A DNA stretch of 64,000 nt from Roseburia faecis (GTDB lineage Bacteria; Bacillota; Clostridia; Lachnospirales; Lachnospiraceae), in contig NZ_CVRR01000071.1 of assembly GCF_001406815.1 (NCBI RefSeq), positions 79,515-143,514 of the forward strand, read 5' to 3'. Under the pieces are notes generated by a model, which saw only the letters and a program-made list of their open reading frames with translations, was not told the origin of the DNA and ran no database searches. A program made the translations under genes and the position numbers. This document shows, piece by piece, positions 52,649 to 60,901 of the stretch (positions are counted from its first letter, which is position 1; each line of letters opens with the position of its first letter).

Positions 52649-53383
52649 ATGATGACGGTGAATGAAGTAAGTAAATTAACAGGAGTGAGTATACGCACTC
52701 TGCAGTATTACGACACCATTGGACTCTTAAAACCTATTGAATATACAGAGTCAGGTTATAGGTTGTATGACGATACATCCTTGGAAAGGCTGCAACAAAT
52801 TTTACTGTTTAAAGAATTGGAATTTCCGCTTAAGGAGATTAAAAAGATAATCGATGCTCCTAACTTTGACAGGAACAAAGCATTAGAGCAGCAGATTGAA
52901 TTGCTTACGATGAAAAAGGAGCATCTTGAAAATCTTATTAGTTTCGCTCGAGGAATAAAAGGAATAGGAGTGAAATATATGGATTTTAAAGTATTTGATA
53001 CAAGAAAGATTGATGAGTATTCTAAACGAGCAAAAGAACAATGGGGACAAACCTCTGAGTTCAAGGAATTTGAAGAGAAAACAAAGAACTGGACGAAAGA
53101 TGACGAAGCTACTGCCGCCAATGAGTTTATGCAATTATTTGTTGAATTTGGACAAATGAAGGAAATGAACCCGGCAGATGAGCAGGTGCAGTTGCAGGTA
53201 AAGAAACTTCAGGATTACATTACGAATCATTTTTATACATGTTCTGATAAGATTTTATGTGGTCTTGGAAGAATGTATGCTGGTGGAGGAGAATTTACGG
53301 AAAATATTGACAATGTTGGTGGTACAGGCACTGCGGAGTTTGCAAGTAAAGCCATTGATATATTTTATATGAGCAAAAAATAA
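52649..53383 (+). CDS. MerR-family regulator with TipAS domain
   Basis: The N-terminal winged helix TVNEVSKLTGVSIRTLQYYDTIGLLKP (residues 3-29) is followed by the coiled coil. A C-terminal TipAS-type ligand domain (about 110-244) contains FMQLFVEFG and the conserved GRMYAGGGEFTENID near the end. The length is 244 aa. Start ATG 52649 is 8 bases from GGAGG; ATG 52643 is too close. TipAS domains bind thiopeptide-type and other drugs covalently or reversibly in known proteins. The ligand here is unknown. Confidence 0.9.
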   Translation: MMTVNEVSKLTGVSIRTLQYYDTIGLLKPIEYTESGYRLYDDTSLERLQQILLFKELEFPLKEIKKIIDAPNFDRNKALEQQIELLTMKKEHLENLISFARGIKGIGVKYMDFKVFDTRKIDEYSKRAKEQWGQTSEFKEFEEKTKNWTKDDEATAANEFMQLFVEFGQMKEMNPADEQVQLQVKKLQDYITNHFYTCSDKILCGLGRMYAGGGEFTENIDNVGGTGTAEFASKAIDIFYMSKK

Positions 53384-53427
53384 CTTCGGGTTTGTCTGAC
53401 TCATAAATAATTTAATAACAGGATTAC

Positions 53428-53463
53428 AAGCACTTTAGCCACAACAGGTTAGAGTGCTTTTTT
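53428..53463 (+). terminator. Terminator after merR gene
   Basis: AAGCACTTTA pairs with TAGAGTGCTT (one G-U) around a 12-base loop and is followed by TTTTTT. Confidence 0.8.
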
Positions 53464-53867
53464 CATGCCCTGCAGTAAAAGGAAAGAGGTGAACAACAAG
53501 TATTGATATTTTTAAACCTGGTGACAAGATCCTGGCACTTCTTGAGGCTGTGTTTGGGTTTTGAAACAATCAGATATCCCTGGTCTTTGCATGCTTGGAC
53601 AGTCACCGGTCAGCTTTAAGGGCGCAGTCATTGAGTGGATTGAGCCGGTCTTTGTAGCGGTTGGTTCATCCCTTTATCAGTGTTGTTGAATACATCCTCG
53701 ACAGAATTTGTAGAAAGCGCAAAAGAATCGAGCAAATATTTAAGAGAAATAGGAAAGTATCATTTTGTATTGGCTTTGGCAGCAGCAGAAGTGGTTGCGG
53801 CGGGAGTTCCGCGTAAAGTGATTCGTAAAATAAATTTTATTTTGAATGTTAAGTTTGAAAAAAGATA
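53464..53867. other. Decayed, unassigned region
   Basis: Short frames in all three phases contain protein-like stretches, such as FKPGDKILALLEAVFGF near 53505 and FKGAVIEWIEPVFVAVGSSLYQ near 53612, interrupted by stops. A 67-codon frame from 53680 (NTSSTEFVESAKESSKYLRE...) has no RBS and no recognised family. It appears to be gene debris and was not assigned. Confidence 0.4.
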
Positions 53868-53906
53868 TTGTTGTCATATGTAAATTATGATATAATTTGC
53901 ATATGC
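53868..53906 (+). promoter_or_regulatory. Promoter and candidate operator of Phd/RelE pair
   Basis: TTGTTG (53868-53873) and TATAAT (53891-53896) have a 17-bp spacer. Two CATATG palindromes (53875-53880 and within GCATATGC at 53899-53906) flank the -10 and are likely antitoxin autoregulation sites. Confidence 0.6.
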
Positions 53907-53926
53907 TATAAGCGGAGGTGACTAAT

Positions 53927-54217
53927 ATGTTAACATTACAAGAATCTATAAGACCATCTGCTGATTTGAGAAATCATTATGCTGAAATATCAAAGCAATG
54001 TAAGGAAAACAAAGAAGCAGTTATTATTACAGTAAATGGTAGAGGCGATACCGTTGCACTTTCGTATGAAGAATACAAAAATATGAAAGCGAGAATAGAA
54101 CTATTAGAAGTATTAGCCGAGGCGGAAGATGATGTGAAAAATGAAAGAGTAGCCCCGATAACTGAGACATTTGATGACTTGAGAAAAATGCTTCAGGAGG
54201 ATAATGATGAAGTATGA
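53927..54217 (+). CDS. Phd/YefM-family antitoxin
   Basis: The 96-aa protein has the Phd fold order: IRPSADLRNHYAEISKQCKEN, then VIITVNGRGDTVALSYEEYKNMKARIELLE, a DNA-binding N-terminal half. A disordered, acidic toxin-binding tail (EDDVKNERVAPITETFDDLRKML) follows. Start ATG 53927 is 9 bases after GGAGG. It overlaps the toxin gene by 11 to 14 bases, typical of type II pairs. Dual CATATG sites lie in its promoter. Confidence 0.9.
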   Translation: MLTLQESIRPSADLRNHYAEISKQCKENKEAVIITVNGRGDTVALSYEEYKNMKARIELLEVLAEAEDDVKNERVAPITETFDDLRKMLQEDNDEV

Positions 54218-54524
54218 GATAATTAGAACTGATACAGCGGATGCCGGCATTAGAAAAATAATCTTGTACGTTGCTCAGAATTTTGGAAATACAGTTGCAC
54301 TTGAGAAGCTTGATCAGATTGAGAAACGAATTCTTGATTTGGGAGATGATCCGTATATTGGAACAGATCCAAGATATTTGGTTCTTAAGAGGCAGGGATA
54401 TAAAGTCCTTGTTTTAGAAAAAGATCTTGTTTTTTACAAAATTGATGAGGGTAATAAAAAAGTAGTTGTATATGCTATTGTAGATCAACGACAGGATTAT
54501 TTAAATATAATACGAGGGTTATAA
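54207..54524 (+). CDS. RelE/ParE-family toxin
   Basis: The compact 105-aa protein begins MKYEIIRTDTADAGIRKI and contains a RelE/ParE fold. FGNTVALEKLDQIEKRILDLG forms the helical hairpin, and the strands KRQGYKVLVLEKDLVFYKI and VVVYAIVDQRQDYLNIIRGL follow. An alternative start at 54204 adds one Met. It is coupled to the antitoxin by overlap. Whether it cuts mRNA (RelE) or targets gyrase (ParE) cannot be told; the C-terminal sequence is ParE/RelE intermediate. Confidence 0.88.
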   Translation: MKYEIIRTDTADAGIRKIILYVAQNFGNTVALEKLDQIEKRILDLGDDPYIGTDPRYLVLKRQGYKVLVLEKDLVFYKIDEGNKKVVVYAIVDQRQDYLNIIRGL

Positions 54525-54561
54525 AAATGTGGTAAGATAATAAGCAAGATAAGGAAGTAAT

Positions 54562-54858
54562 ATGTCGAATTATAAACCACCATATACAATTACAAATAAA
54601 ATGTTGGAATAAAAATAGAGGCAAATTCATTATCACTGTCAGAGGTAAGAGATGTTATAAACGGAAGAATCGTTTTGGGGGACAGGCAGGAGATTCAGGA
54701 AGTAAAAAATGCATATATGGCTTATGGAGAAGTTAGGACTAAAATTAAGGGAAACATTTCGAAAGAATTACATGAACCCGGCGCTGGAACTTGGAATTGT
54801 GCAAATGACAATTCCGGATAAACCGAATAGCAGGAATCAGAGATATGTGAGAAAATAA
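54562..54858 (+). pseudogene. Fic-family protein, internally deleted
   Basis: Three pieces in order match Fic AMP-transferases. The first is the N-terminal MSNYKPPYTITNKMLE (54562-54609). The second is IEANSLSLSEVRDVINGRIVLG with EIQEVKNAYMAYG (54618-54750). The third, in another frame, is the C-terminal NPALELGIVQMTIPDKPNSR (near 54773-54858). Stops and shifts separate them, and the catalytic HPFxxGNGR core is absent. It follows the Phd/RelE pair by 38 bases. Confidence 0.75.
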
Positions 54859-54949
54859 AAGGATTAATATAGAAACGTGAACTTTAATGCGTGGGAAGCC
54901 GTATTATCCATGAACTGAAACAGACTGCCAGGGGCAGAGAATTGGCAGT

Positions 54950-55053
54950 TGTATCGGTGTATTTGTACCTTATGCGGGAGTTGCCGGGGTGGCCTGGTCA
55001 TCTTTGATTGCAAGAACATTTTCAGCTATAGTCATCACAGTCCTATGCTTTTC
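54950..55053 (+). pseudogene. Short MATE-like membrane segment
   Basis: The frame reads CIGVFVPYAGVAGVAWSSLIA then RTFSAIVITVLCFS and a stop at 55053. Its glycine pattern (GVxGVAxxSLIARxxSAIVI) resembles a helix pair of MATE transporters. It is too short for certainty. Neighbouring bases hold no start codon or RBS, so it is probably debris beside the IS element. Confidence 0.4.
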
Positions 55054-55159
55054 ATAGAAAAATCCGGTACGATATTTGAAATAGGGCTACCGCAATCCCA
55101 CTGGCTTTAGACGGTGGGTTAAGGTAGCAGGAAGCGGAGGTTTGTGTGATACTTGCGTT

Positions 55160-55563
55160 ATGGGAACGTGGAAATCAAAAAACAGACACAAATATTTGTT
55201 ACAGTATCATATTATTTTCGTATGCAAGTATAGAAAGAAATTGCTGATGTCAAAACAAATATCAGATGATATAAAGCAGTTTTCTTATGAGATATGTCAA
55301 AAGATAAAGTCATTATCAGATATATGGAGACAGATAAAGATCATATTCATTACATGATAGAAACAGAACCAACAATGTCTATCAGTAAAATGGTAAATCT
55401 GATGAAGAGTTATACAGCATATCATATTTGGAAAAAATATCCGGATTATCTACGAAAACATTTCTGGAAAGAACATACTTTTTGGACGGACGGATATTTT
55501 GTCTGCAGTGTAGGAAATGTTTCAGAAGAGATGCCACGAAAATATATAGAAAATCAAGGGTAG
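55160..55563 (+). pseudogene. tnpA: TnpA (Y1 HUH transposase), frameshifted
   Basis: The first part (MGTWKSKNRHKYLLQYHIIF onward) runs in one frame. The second, including the HUH-motif stretch DKDHIHYMIETEP and the likely catalytic Tyr in KYIENQ, is in another. The break is near 55300. The sum of the two lengths is one base short of about 140 codons, so a single-base deletion explains it. It may be inactive, or the assembly could hold an error. TTG 55142 is an alternative start. Confidence 0.82.
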
Positions 55564-55580
55564 GAAGGTGGCGACAGTAG

Positions 55581-56684
55581 GTGTTAAAAGCATATAAATA
55601 CAGGATATATCCTAATAGCGAACAAAGAATTCAGATTGCAAAAACATTTGGCTGTTGCCGTTTTGTTTACAATCAGACATTGGCATATCGGAAAGAAATA
55701 TACGAGAAAGAGAAAAAGTCAGTTAGTAAAACGGATTGTAATAATTACTGTAACAGAGAATTAAAGAAAGACTATGAATGGTTAAAAGAAATAGATAAAT
55801 TTGCTCTGACCAACGCAATCTATAACATGGACGCTGCATATCAAAAATTCTTTAAGGAGCATGCAGGATATCCGAAATTCAAGAGTAAACACGATAACCA
55901 TAAATCATACACAACAAACTTCACAAATGGAAATATTGCGGTAGATTTTGAGACAGGGAAGATAAAATTGCCAAAATTAAAAGCGGTAAAAGCAAGGTTA
56001 CACAGGGAATATAGTGGGCAGATTAAGTTAGCGATCGTTTCGCAGGTTTCCAGTGGAAAATACTATGTGTCCATACTTGTAGAAACGGAGCATAAGGAAC
56101 TGGCACATACAAATCATAACATAGGAATCGATTTAGGAATTAAAGATTTATGTATTACTTCCGATGGGAAGGTATATGAGAATCTAAAAATTATAAAAAA
56201 ATACGAGAAACAGCTTGTAAAGCTGCAAAGGCAACTGTCACATAAAGGAAAGAGAAGTAAGAACTACTATAAAACAAAGAAAAAGATAGCATTATGCCAT
56301 GAGAAAATAAGGAATATAAGAAAAGATTATCTACATAAAGTTTCACATGAGATTATCAGCGAAAACCAAGTGATAGTTTCAGAGAATTTACAGATAAAAA
56401 ACATGGTAAAAAATCATCATCTGGCAAAAGCCATAAGTGATGTATCATGGTATGAGCTGACAAGACAGTTAGAGTATAAGGCAAAATGGAATGGCAGGAA
56501 ATACATCAAAATAGATACATTTTATGCTAGTAGTCAATTATGTTCTGTTTGCGGGTATCAGAATCCAGATACAAAAGATTTGTCAGTGAGGACATGGATA
56601 TGTCCGAAATGCGGAGCAGAACATGACAGGGATATCAATGCCGCGAAAAATATACTGACAGAAGGATTAAGACAAATAGCATAA
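55581..56684 (+). CDS. tnpB: TnpB, RNA-guided RuvC nuclease of IS605
   Basis: The intact 367-aa protein has the N-terminal helical/REC part, then RuvC-I GIDLGIKDLC near 182, RuvC-II IVSENLQI near 268 and the zinc ribbon CSVCGYQNPDT...CPKCGAEH near 316-343. RuvC-III is RDINAAKN near 346. The Asp-Glu-Asp triad is therefore complete. TnpB proteins cut DNA guided by an RNA from the element's right end. It starts 17 bases after tnpA. Confidence 0.93.
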   Translation: MLKAYKYRIYPNSEQRIQIAKTFGCCRFVYNQTLAYRKEIYEKEKKSVSKTDCNNYCNRELKKDYEWLKEIDKFALTNAIYNMDAAYQKFFKEHAGYPKFKSKHDNHKSYTTNFTNGNIAVDFETGKIKLPKLKAVKARLHREYSGQIKLAIVSQVSSGKYYVSILVETEHKELAHTNHNIGIDLGIKDLCITSDGKVYENLKIIKKYEKQLVKLQRQLSHKGKRSKNYYKTKKKIALCHEKIRNIRKDYLHKVSHEIISENQVIVSENLQIKNMVKNHHLAKAISDVSWYELTRQLEYKAKWNGRKYIKIDTFYASSQLCSVCGYQNPDTKDLSVRTWICPKCGAEHDRDINAAKNILTEGLRQIA

Positions 56685-56790
56685 AGAAATATATAGGGCA
56701 GGGACTGTCCAAATTAACGCCTGTGGAGATAGTAGGTTACGAGGTCGCTGAAGCAGGAAGCCCATTGGCTTAAGATAATGGGTAGTTCAC
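56600..56790 (+). ncRNA. Probable TnpB guide RNA (omega/re RNA) scaffold
   Basis: In this family the guide scaffold runs from the 3' end of tnpB through the right-end hairpin. Here the region ends at TTCAC (56786-56790), after the CCCATT/AATGGG hairpin. The following bases (56791 on, ACAATCGGGGATGATAAATT) would be the guide. Boundaries are inferred from the family; only the hairpin and end word are seen. Confidence 0.5.
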
Positions 56791-56886
56791 ACAATCGGGG
56801 ATGATAAATTTATGTTTCAGGCTATTGCGCATGCGTAAGTATGATTTATGTGATATTGTATAAAAATAAAAATGTGAAAAAACACA

Positions 56887-56915
56887 TTGATTCATATGAA
56901 AAGATGTAATATAAT
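56887..56915 (+). promoter_or_regulatory. Promoter of AAA/DUF4143 gene
   Basis: TTGATT (56887-56892), a 17-bp spacer and TATAAT (56910-56915) lie 47 bases before the start codon. Confidence 0.7.
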
Positions 56916-56961
56916 ACATTAAAATACACCAAAATATTTTGGGGAAGGAGAATGCATACGC

Positions 56962-58254
56962 ATGAAACGTAAAATAACGTCTAAGTTATATGAGTGGAAA
57001 AATATGTCAGATGGAAGAATGCCATTGCTTATTTATGGTGCACGTCAGGTTGGAAAAACATTTGAAATGCGTGAGTTTGGATCATTATATTACAAGAATA
57101 CGATTTATGTAAATTTTGAAACAGACGAAAGAATTGGAAAATATTTTGAAACAGATATTCATGCAGATCATGTGATAGCTGTTTTGGAAAAATACTATCA
57201 GGTAAAGATTGTACCTGAAAATACACTCATAATTTTTGATGAAATTCAGATGTGTGAAAGAGCATTAACTTCGCTAAAATATTTTTCAGAAGAAGCTCCG
57301 GAATATCATGTAATGGCTGCCGGAAGCCTGCTTGGTGTGGCGGTGAACCGGGAAAAATATTCATTTCCGGTTGGAAAAGTTCAGATGCTGACCATGTATC
57401 CAATGGATTTGGAAGAGGTGTTGTGGGCAAAAGGAAAACAGATGCTTACAGACACGATCCGGGAACATTATGAAAATAATCAGCCGTTGAATGAGATGCT
57501 CCATGAGGAGGCTATGCAGGAATTTTATCATTATTGTATTGTTGGGGGAATGCCGGCAGCGGTGAAAGCTGACCTTGCAAAAGACAGTCCTATAGAGCAG
57601 ACGGAAATCAGACAGATGTTATTAAATTCTTATATTGCGGACATGACAAAATATGCGAATAAGTCAGATACAGTGCGCATTTTTGAAGCATATGATTCCC
57701 TTCCGGCACAGTTGGCAAAAGATGCTAAAAAGTTCCAGTATAAGTTGATAAAATCGGGTGCGCGTGCATCTCAATATGGAGATGCGATTGACTGGCTGAT
57801 TCGGGCTGGAATTGTAAATAAGTGTATGAAATGTAGTCAGGGATTTTATCCGGTTGCAGCATATCAGGATGTGAGTACATTTAAATTATACTATAGTGAT
57901 ATGGGTATTATGTCTGCCAGAATGGGAATGACGCTGGAAGCATTGAGGAGTAAGGAAACAGAGCATTTTCGTGGTATATTGACAGAGAACTACGTTGCAA
58001 TTGCATTGAAAACGAATGGCTATGATCTTCATTATTGGGAGTCAGATAATACGGCAGAAGTAGATTTCCTGATACAAAAAGACAGTCATGTAATTCCGGT
58101 TGAATGTAAAGCGGGAAATCATGTGAAAGCGAAAAGTATGATGGTTTATATGGAAAAATATGATCCGGTTTATGCCATCAGGATTTCAACAAGAAATTTT
58201 GGAATGGTAAAGGGGATAAAGTCTGTGCCATTATATAGTGTATTTTGCACTTGA
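56962..58254 (+). CDS. AAA_14/DUF4143 ATP-binding protein
   Basis: Walker A GARQVGKTFEMREF is near residue 25, Walker B LIIFDEIQMCERA near 88, then a sensor-like AAGSLLGVAV near 112. The C-terminal half is DUF4143-like, ending in a PD-(D/E)xK-type nuclease-like strand set (TAEVDFLIQ...VIPVECKAG near 370-390). The length is 430 aa. These proteins are common on accessory DNA, and their function is undetermined. AAGGAG is 11 bases upstream. Confidence 0.85.
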   Translation: MKRKITSKLYEWKNMSDGRMPLLIYGARQVGKTFEMREFGSLYYKNTIYVNFETDERIGKYFETDIHADHVIAVLEKYYQVKIVPENTLIIFDEIQMCERALTSLKYFSEEAPEYHVMAAGSLLGVAVNREKYSFPVGKVQMLTMYPMDLEEVLWAKGKQMLTDTIREHYENNQPLNEMLHEEAMQEFYHYCIVGGMPAAVKADLAKDSPIEQTEIRQMLLNSYIADMTKYANKSDTVRIFEAYDSLPAQLAKDAKKFQYKLIKSGARASQYGDAIDWLIRAGIVNKCMKCSQGFYPVAAYQDVSTFKLYYSDMGIMSARMGMTLEALRSKETEHFRGILTENYVAIALKTNGYDLHYWESDNTAEVDFLIQKDSHVIPVECKAGNHVKAKSMMVYMEKYDPVYAIRISTRNFGMVKGIKSVPLYSVFCT

Positions 58255-58412
58255 TATACGAGGCTTCACTACAAATGAATCATTTGAAAAACAGTACCAG
58301 TTATTACTGGGAAAAAGATTTATTAAATGTTTCACTTTCGTCTATGTAAAGTGTATATTCTGCCAAGCAGACACCTTCTTTCTTCTATAGTATTTAATCT
58401 CTTACCTAAACC

Positions 58413-58440
58413 AAAAGCCACCTTTTACAGTGGCTTTTTA
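58413..58440 (+). terminator. Terminator after AAA/DUF4143 gene
   Basis: AAAAGCCAC pairs with GTGGCTTTT around an 8-base loop with a T-run; it can act in both directions. The bases from 58255 to 58552 otherwise show no gene. Confidence 0.75.
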
Positions 58441-58552
58441 CAAGTGAACTATATTCTAATTTTTATTTCTGTAATCCCCAAAGGATAAACCTACATGTGA
58501 ATAATATTCTAAGCGTCATTCACGCACTTGCGTATACAACATTAATTACCAT

Positions 58553-58800
58553 GTGGTTTGGTCGGTAAAGTACAGGCGAAACTGTATTCACGACTATCTT
58601 CATAAAGTGACCAGAGCAGTAGTGAATTATTGTAAAGCAAATGATATCCACACGGTTATTATTGGCGATATCACAAATATTCGAAGGAATAAGAATCTGG
58701 GAAAAGTGACAAATCAAAAACTTCATGCACCACAAGTAACAAAAGAATATGCAAAGAAATGTAACAGAACGAACAGGGGATTGTATAAGGTGTTTTATTT
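58553..58800 (+). pseudogene. Second TnpB, internal fragment
   Basis: The frame encodes HDYLHKVTRAVVNYCKANDIHTVIIGDITNIRR, matching the RuvC-II helix region of IS605 OrfB (IIGDI in place of IVSEN). It then jumps to KEYAKKCNRTNRGLYKV, a C-terminal zinc-ribbon-adjacent stretch. The ends and the intervening zinc ribbon are missing. It is distinct in sequence from the intact tnpB at 55.6 kb, so it derives from another IS. Confidence 0.7.
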
Positions 58801-58820
58801 AAAACAGTCTCCAAAATTTC

Positions 58821-58849
58821 TTGAAATATCAAATGCTTTATGCTATATT
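58821..58849 (+). promoter_or_regulatory. Promoter of antisense RNA
   Basis: TTGAAA (58821-58826), a 17-bp spacer and TATATT (58844-58849) would start a transcript near 58856. That transcript ends in the terminator at 58953-58990. Confidence 0.65.
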
Positions 58850-58855
58850 GAATAT

Positions 58856-58990
58856 AAAGAAAGACACCTGCTGGAACAGATGCCTTTCAGTTCGGATAGT
58901 ATCCATTCCAAAAGTGGATGCTCCCAAGTATGCATTTTCTCTTATGAGCACAGCCTTACCTGTTTGCCGACAGGTAAGGCATTTTTATTT
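58856..58990 (+). ncRNA. Putative type I antitoxin RNA
   Basis: About 133 bases run from the predicted start near 58856 to a perfect 11-bp terminator stem (GCCTTACCTGT with ACAGGTAAGGC, 58953-58980) followed by ATTTTTATTT. It is convergent with the toxin mRNA and overlaps its 3' region, as in the BsrG/SR4 and TxpA/RatA systems. The assignment is inferred from layout. Confidence 0.6.
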
Positions 58991-59104
58991 CTTCTTATTA
59001 TTTCTCTTATCGAGAAAGGTAAGAAACGCAATAATCAAACTACCAAAAGACATCAACAAAGCTAATATCCCAATGAAAATCGTAATGATTTCATAAGCTG
59101 TCAT
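58985..59104 (-). CDS. Holin-like type I toxin (Hol-Tox family)
   Basis: The 39-aa peptide MTAYEIITIFIGILALLMSF continues GSLIIAFLTFLDKRNNKKK. It has a hydrophobic helix (residues 5-31) and a basic tail, the pattern of putative holin-like toxins. GGGAGG lies 8-9 bases before ATG 59104. A good promoter is upstream and an antisense RNA gene downstream. Such peptides insert into the membrane when free. The gene is short and easily missed. Confidence 0.82.
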   Translation of the reverse strand: MTAYEIITIFIGILALLMSFGSLIIAFLTFLDKRNNKKK

Positions 59105-59191
59105 ATGCGCCACCTCCCTTCTTATGTATTCCAGTAAACTGTCATTAAGCTCGGGAGGCTACCACCCCTGTCATGGGCTTTCCGTAAGAAA

Positions 59192-59220
59192 ATTGTATCA
59201 TACCAACATAAGGGTTTCAA
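59192..59220 (-). promoter_or_regulatory. Promoter of holin-like toxin
   Basis: On the minus strand TTGAAA (59215-59220), a 17-bp spacer and TACAAT (59192-59197) with an extended TGA before it give a strong promoter. The mRNA leader would be about 80 bases long. Confidence 0.7.
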
Positions 59221-59351
59221 CAATATTCGACAGCGTGATTTTTCATTTTTTCCAAATAAAAACACATATTAATAGTGAAACAAAAGTGCTCTATCATAAA
59301 AATGGGAAACACATATTAATAATAAGAATAAAAATCGAAGGAGGAAAAAAT

Positions 59352-59744
59352 ATGAGAAACGATGATAGTTATGAAGCCTACAAAAGGAAATTTAATCTGG
59401 GGGTTGTTGGTGTAATTATACTTATGCTGGTGCTTTGGTTTGGGAATTTTGATGGTTCGAACCACAATTGGGAGCTACTGGTTAAAAATATAGGCACCAC
59501 CAAAGCAACTTATCGGTGTAGTGATTCTTCCATCACTGATCTTATCACTGATCTTTTTTGGGACGAACATAATCAGGAAATGCTTGAAAAATATGTGAAA
59601 GAAGAACGGGAATGGGAATCTACTCATGAATATGACCATTTTTTGGAAGATTTGGGATTATATAGTGTTATTTGCCTCGATGGTTGCATTGGTTGCGCCC
59701 CATGGCGCACCTTTGGCTGTACCACTGTAGTAGATAGTGGTTAA
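59352..59744 (+). CDS. Hypothetical membrane-anchored protein, 3' end replaced
   Basis: The 130-aa frame starts after AAGGAGG (7 bases). It has one transmembrane helix at about residues 17-33, then a Cys-containing, acidic outer or inner domain. From about base 59660 the frame reads antisense to the LRR remnant on the other strand (CLDGCIGCAPWR...), so the natural C terminus is lost. No family was recognised. Confidence 0.5.
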   Translation: MRNDDSYEAYKRKFNLGVVGVIILMLVLWFGNFDGSNHNWELLVKNIGTTKATYRCSDSSITDLITDLFWDEHNQEMLEKYVKEEREWESTHEYDHFLEDLGLYSVICLDGCIGCAPWRTFGCTTVVDSG

Positions 59745-60000
59745 AGAAAATGCGTTTTCAAATAAATTTGTGGGTATATTTGTAAGGTTATTTGATAATG
59801 TTACACTAATAAGATTACTACAAGATTCAAACACACCCTGTTCTATATAAGTTACGCTATTCGGAACAACTATGGCCGTTAAGCTTTCATTTATCTGATT
59901 CGTCCGCATGTGCTGAGGTAGGGGAAACAACCATTCCAACAGCAAGCGCCCCTGTTAAAATTTTTGCTACTAACTTTTTTAATTGGCTATTTTGGCTGTA
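59658..60000 (-). pseudogene. BspA-like LRR surface protein, remnant
   Basis: On the minus strand a signal-peptide-like stretch (KKLVAKILTGALAVGMVVSP) ends at a stop near 59887. The next frame continues with LRR units: IVVPNSVTYIEQGVFESC, VTLSNNLTNIPTNLFENA and IYYSGTAKGAPWGA. A frameshift near 59890, no start codon and a cut right end mark a pseudogene. It overlaps the 3' end of the preceding hypothetical gene in antisense. Confidence 0.72.
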
Positions 60001-60088
60001 TACCAGAAAAATAGGGTGTTATATTCTTTGGGAGCAGAACAAAGAAAGATATCGACAGGATGGAACTTCCTGGGATTGTATATGTGAT

Positions 60089-60316
60089 ATGCAAAAAGAC
60101 GCATGGTCAAAATTTTCTTTAGACTCATTGGTGACGAATAGAGATAAAAAATTTTGTGATGCAGATACGCTTACTGAAGAAATGAAAGAATTATTGATAG
60201 AGAAGATATTGGTTTATAGCAATAATGTATTGGAAATATACTGGAAAGCAGATTTCATAAAATACTTTTCTGATACAAGCAGGATCATTGGAAAGGAGAC
60301 AGGAAAGAATGAGTGA
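60089..60316 (+). pseudogene. Serine recombinase, C-terminal remnant
   Basis: The 75-residue frame ends with DADTLTEEMKELLIEKILVYSNNVLEIYWKADFIKYF, which matches the C-terminal tail of large serine recombinases (beta-strand IEIxW after a helix). The catalytic domain is missing. It overlaps the following hypothetical gene by 8 bases. Confidence 0.55.
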
Positions 60317-60764
60317 AACAGCAATCAAGGCACCAAAGGTGAATCATTGGATTTTTGTGTTAAAAGACGGAAAATTTGTATTTGATAAAAAGACATTGGA
60401 AGCTATTGACAAGGTATATGCAATATTAGAGGCTGTTGAGCCTTGCGGAGAGGATAACAGAAGAGAGTTGTGGCTGAAAGCGGAGCGTGGAACTATAGAC
60501 GATTATGACGACTACGAAAGCCTAAAGGATGAAGAAGTCGTAGAGAATTATGAAGAGTTTGAGAAAATGTGGCATGAAGAATATCCAGACGAAATAAGCT
60601 GGTATCATCTTGTGACAATAGAACGGGATGATTACAGGGCAATATTTCTTGGAAGAGAGCTGATCTATCAGTCCAGGATTCTGGAAGCTCACTCTTCATA
60701 TGAGTACAATGTTGAAGAACTATTTGTATGGATGCAGGATGCAGTTAAGAAATGTATTGCTTAA
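60309..60764 (+). CDS. Hypothetical acidic protein
   Basis: The 151-aa protein is rich in Glu and Asp (NYEEFEKMWHEEYPDEISW) and contains WIFVLKDGKFVF near the start and SSYEYNVEELFVWMQDAV at the end. It has no membrane helix and no recognised motif. ATG 60309 has GGAG nearby at 60295; ATG 60288 is less likely. It may be a small immunity or defence-associated protein, but that is not supported by any motif. Confidence 0.5.
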   Translation: MSETAIKAPKVNHWIFVLKDGKFVFDKKTLEAIDKVYAILEAVEPCGEDNRRELWLKAERGTIDDYDDYESLKDEEVVENYEEFEKMWHEEYPDEISWYHLVTIERDDYRAIFLGRELIYQSRILEAHSSYEYNVEELFVWMQDAVKKCIA

Positions 60765-60901
60765 ATGAAGGAAGGAACCTATAATGAGGATGTGAATGAT
60801 AATCTAAATGCCAGACAGAGAACAGGTACAATATCAAGAAAAGATTACTGGGATATATTCCCTGAACGAAAAGATTCTTATCTGTCAGACATTACAGCCG
60901 C

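Larger units (their letters stand above)
55086..56790 (+). mobile_element. IS200/IS605-family element
   Basis: The left end has a nested hairpin at 55086-55128: GCTACC...GGTAGC outside, CCCAC...GTGGG inside. The right end has CCCATT...AATGGG at 56761-56782, followed by TAGTTCAC. Both hairpins share the loop word TGGCTTTA/TTGGCTTAAG. Between them lie tnpA and tnpB in the same direction. Such elements move as single-stranded circles without target duplication; the left target motif cannot be fixed here. Confidence 0.88.
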
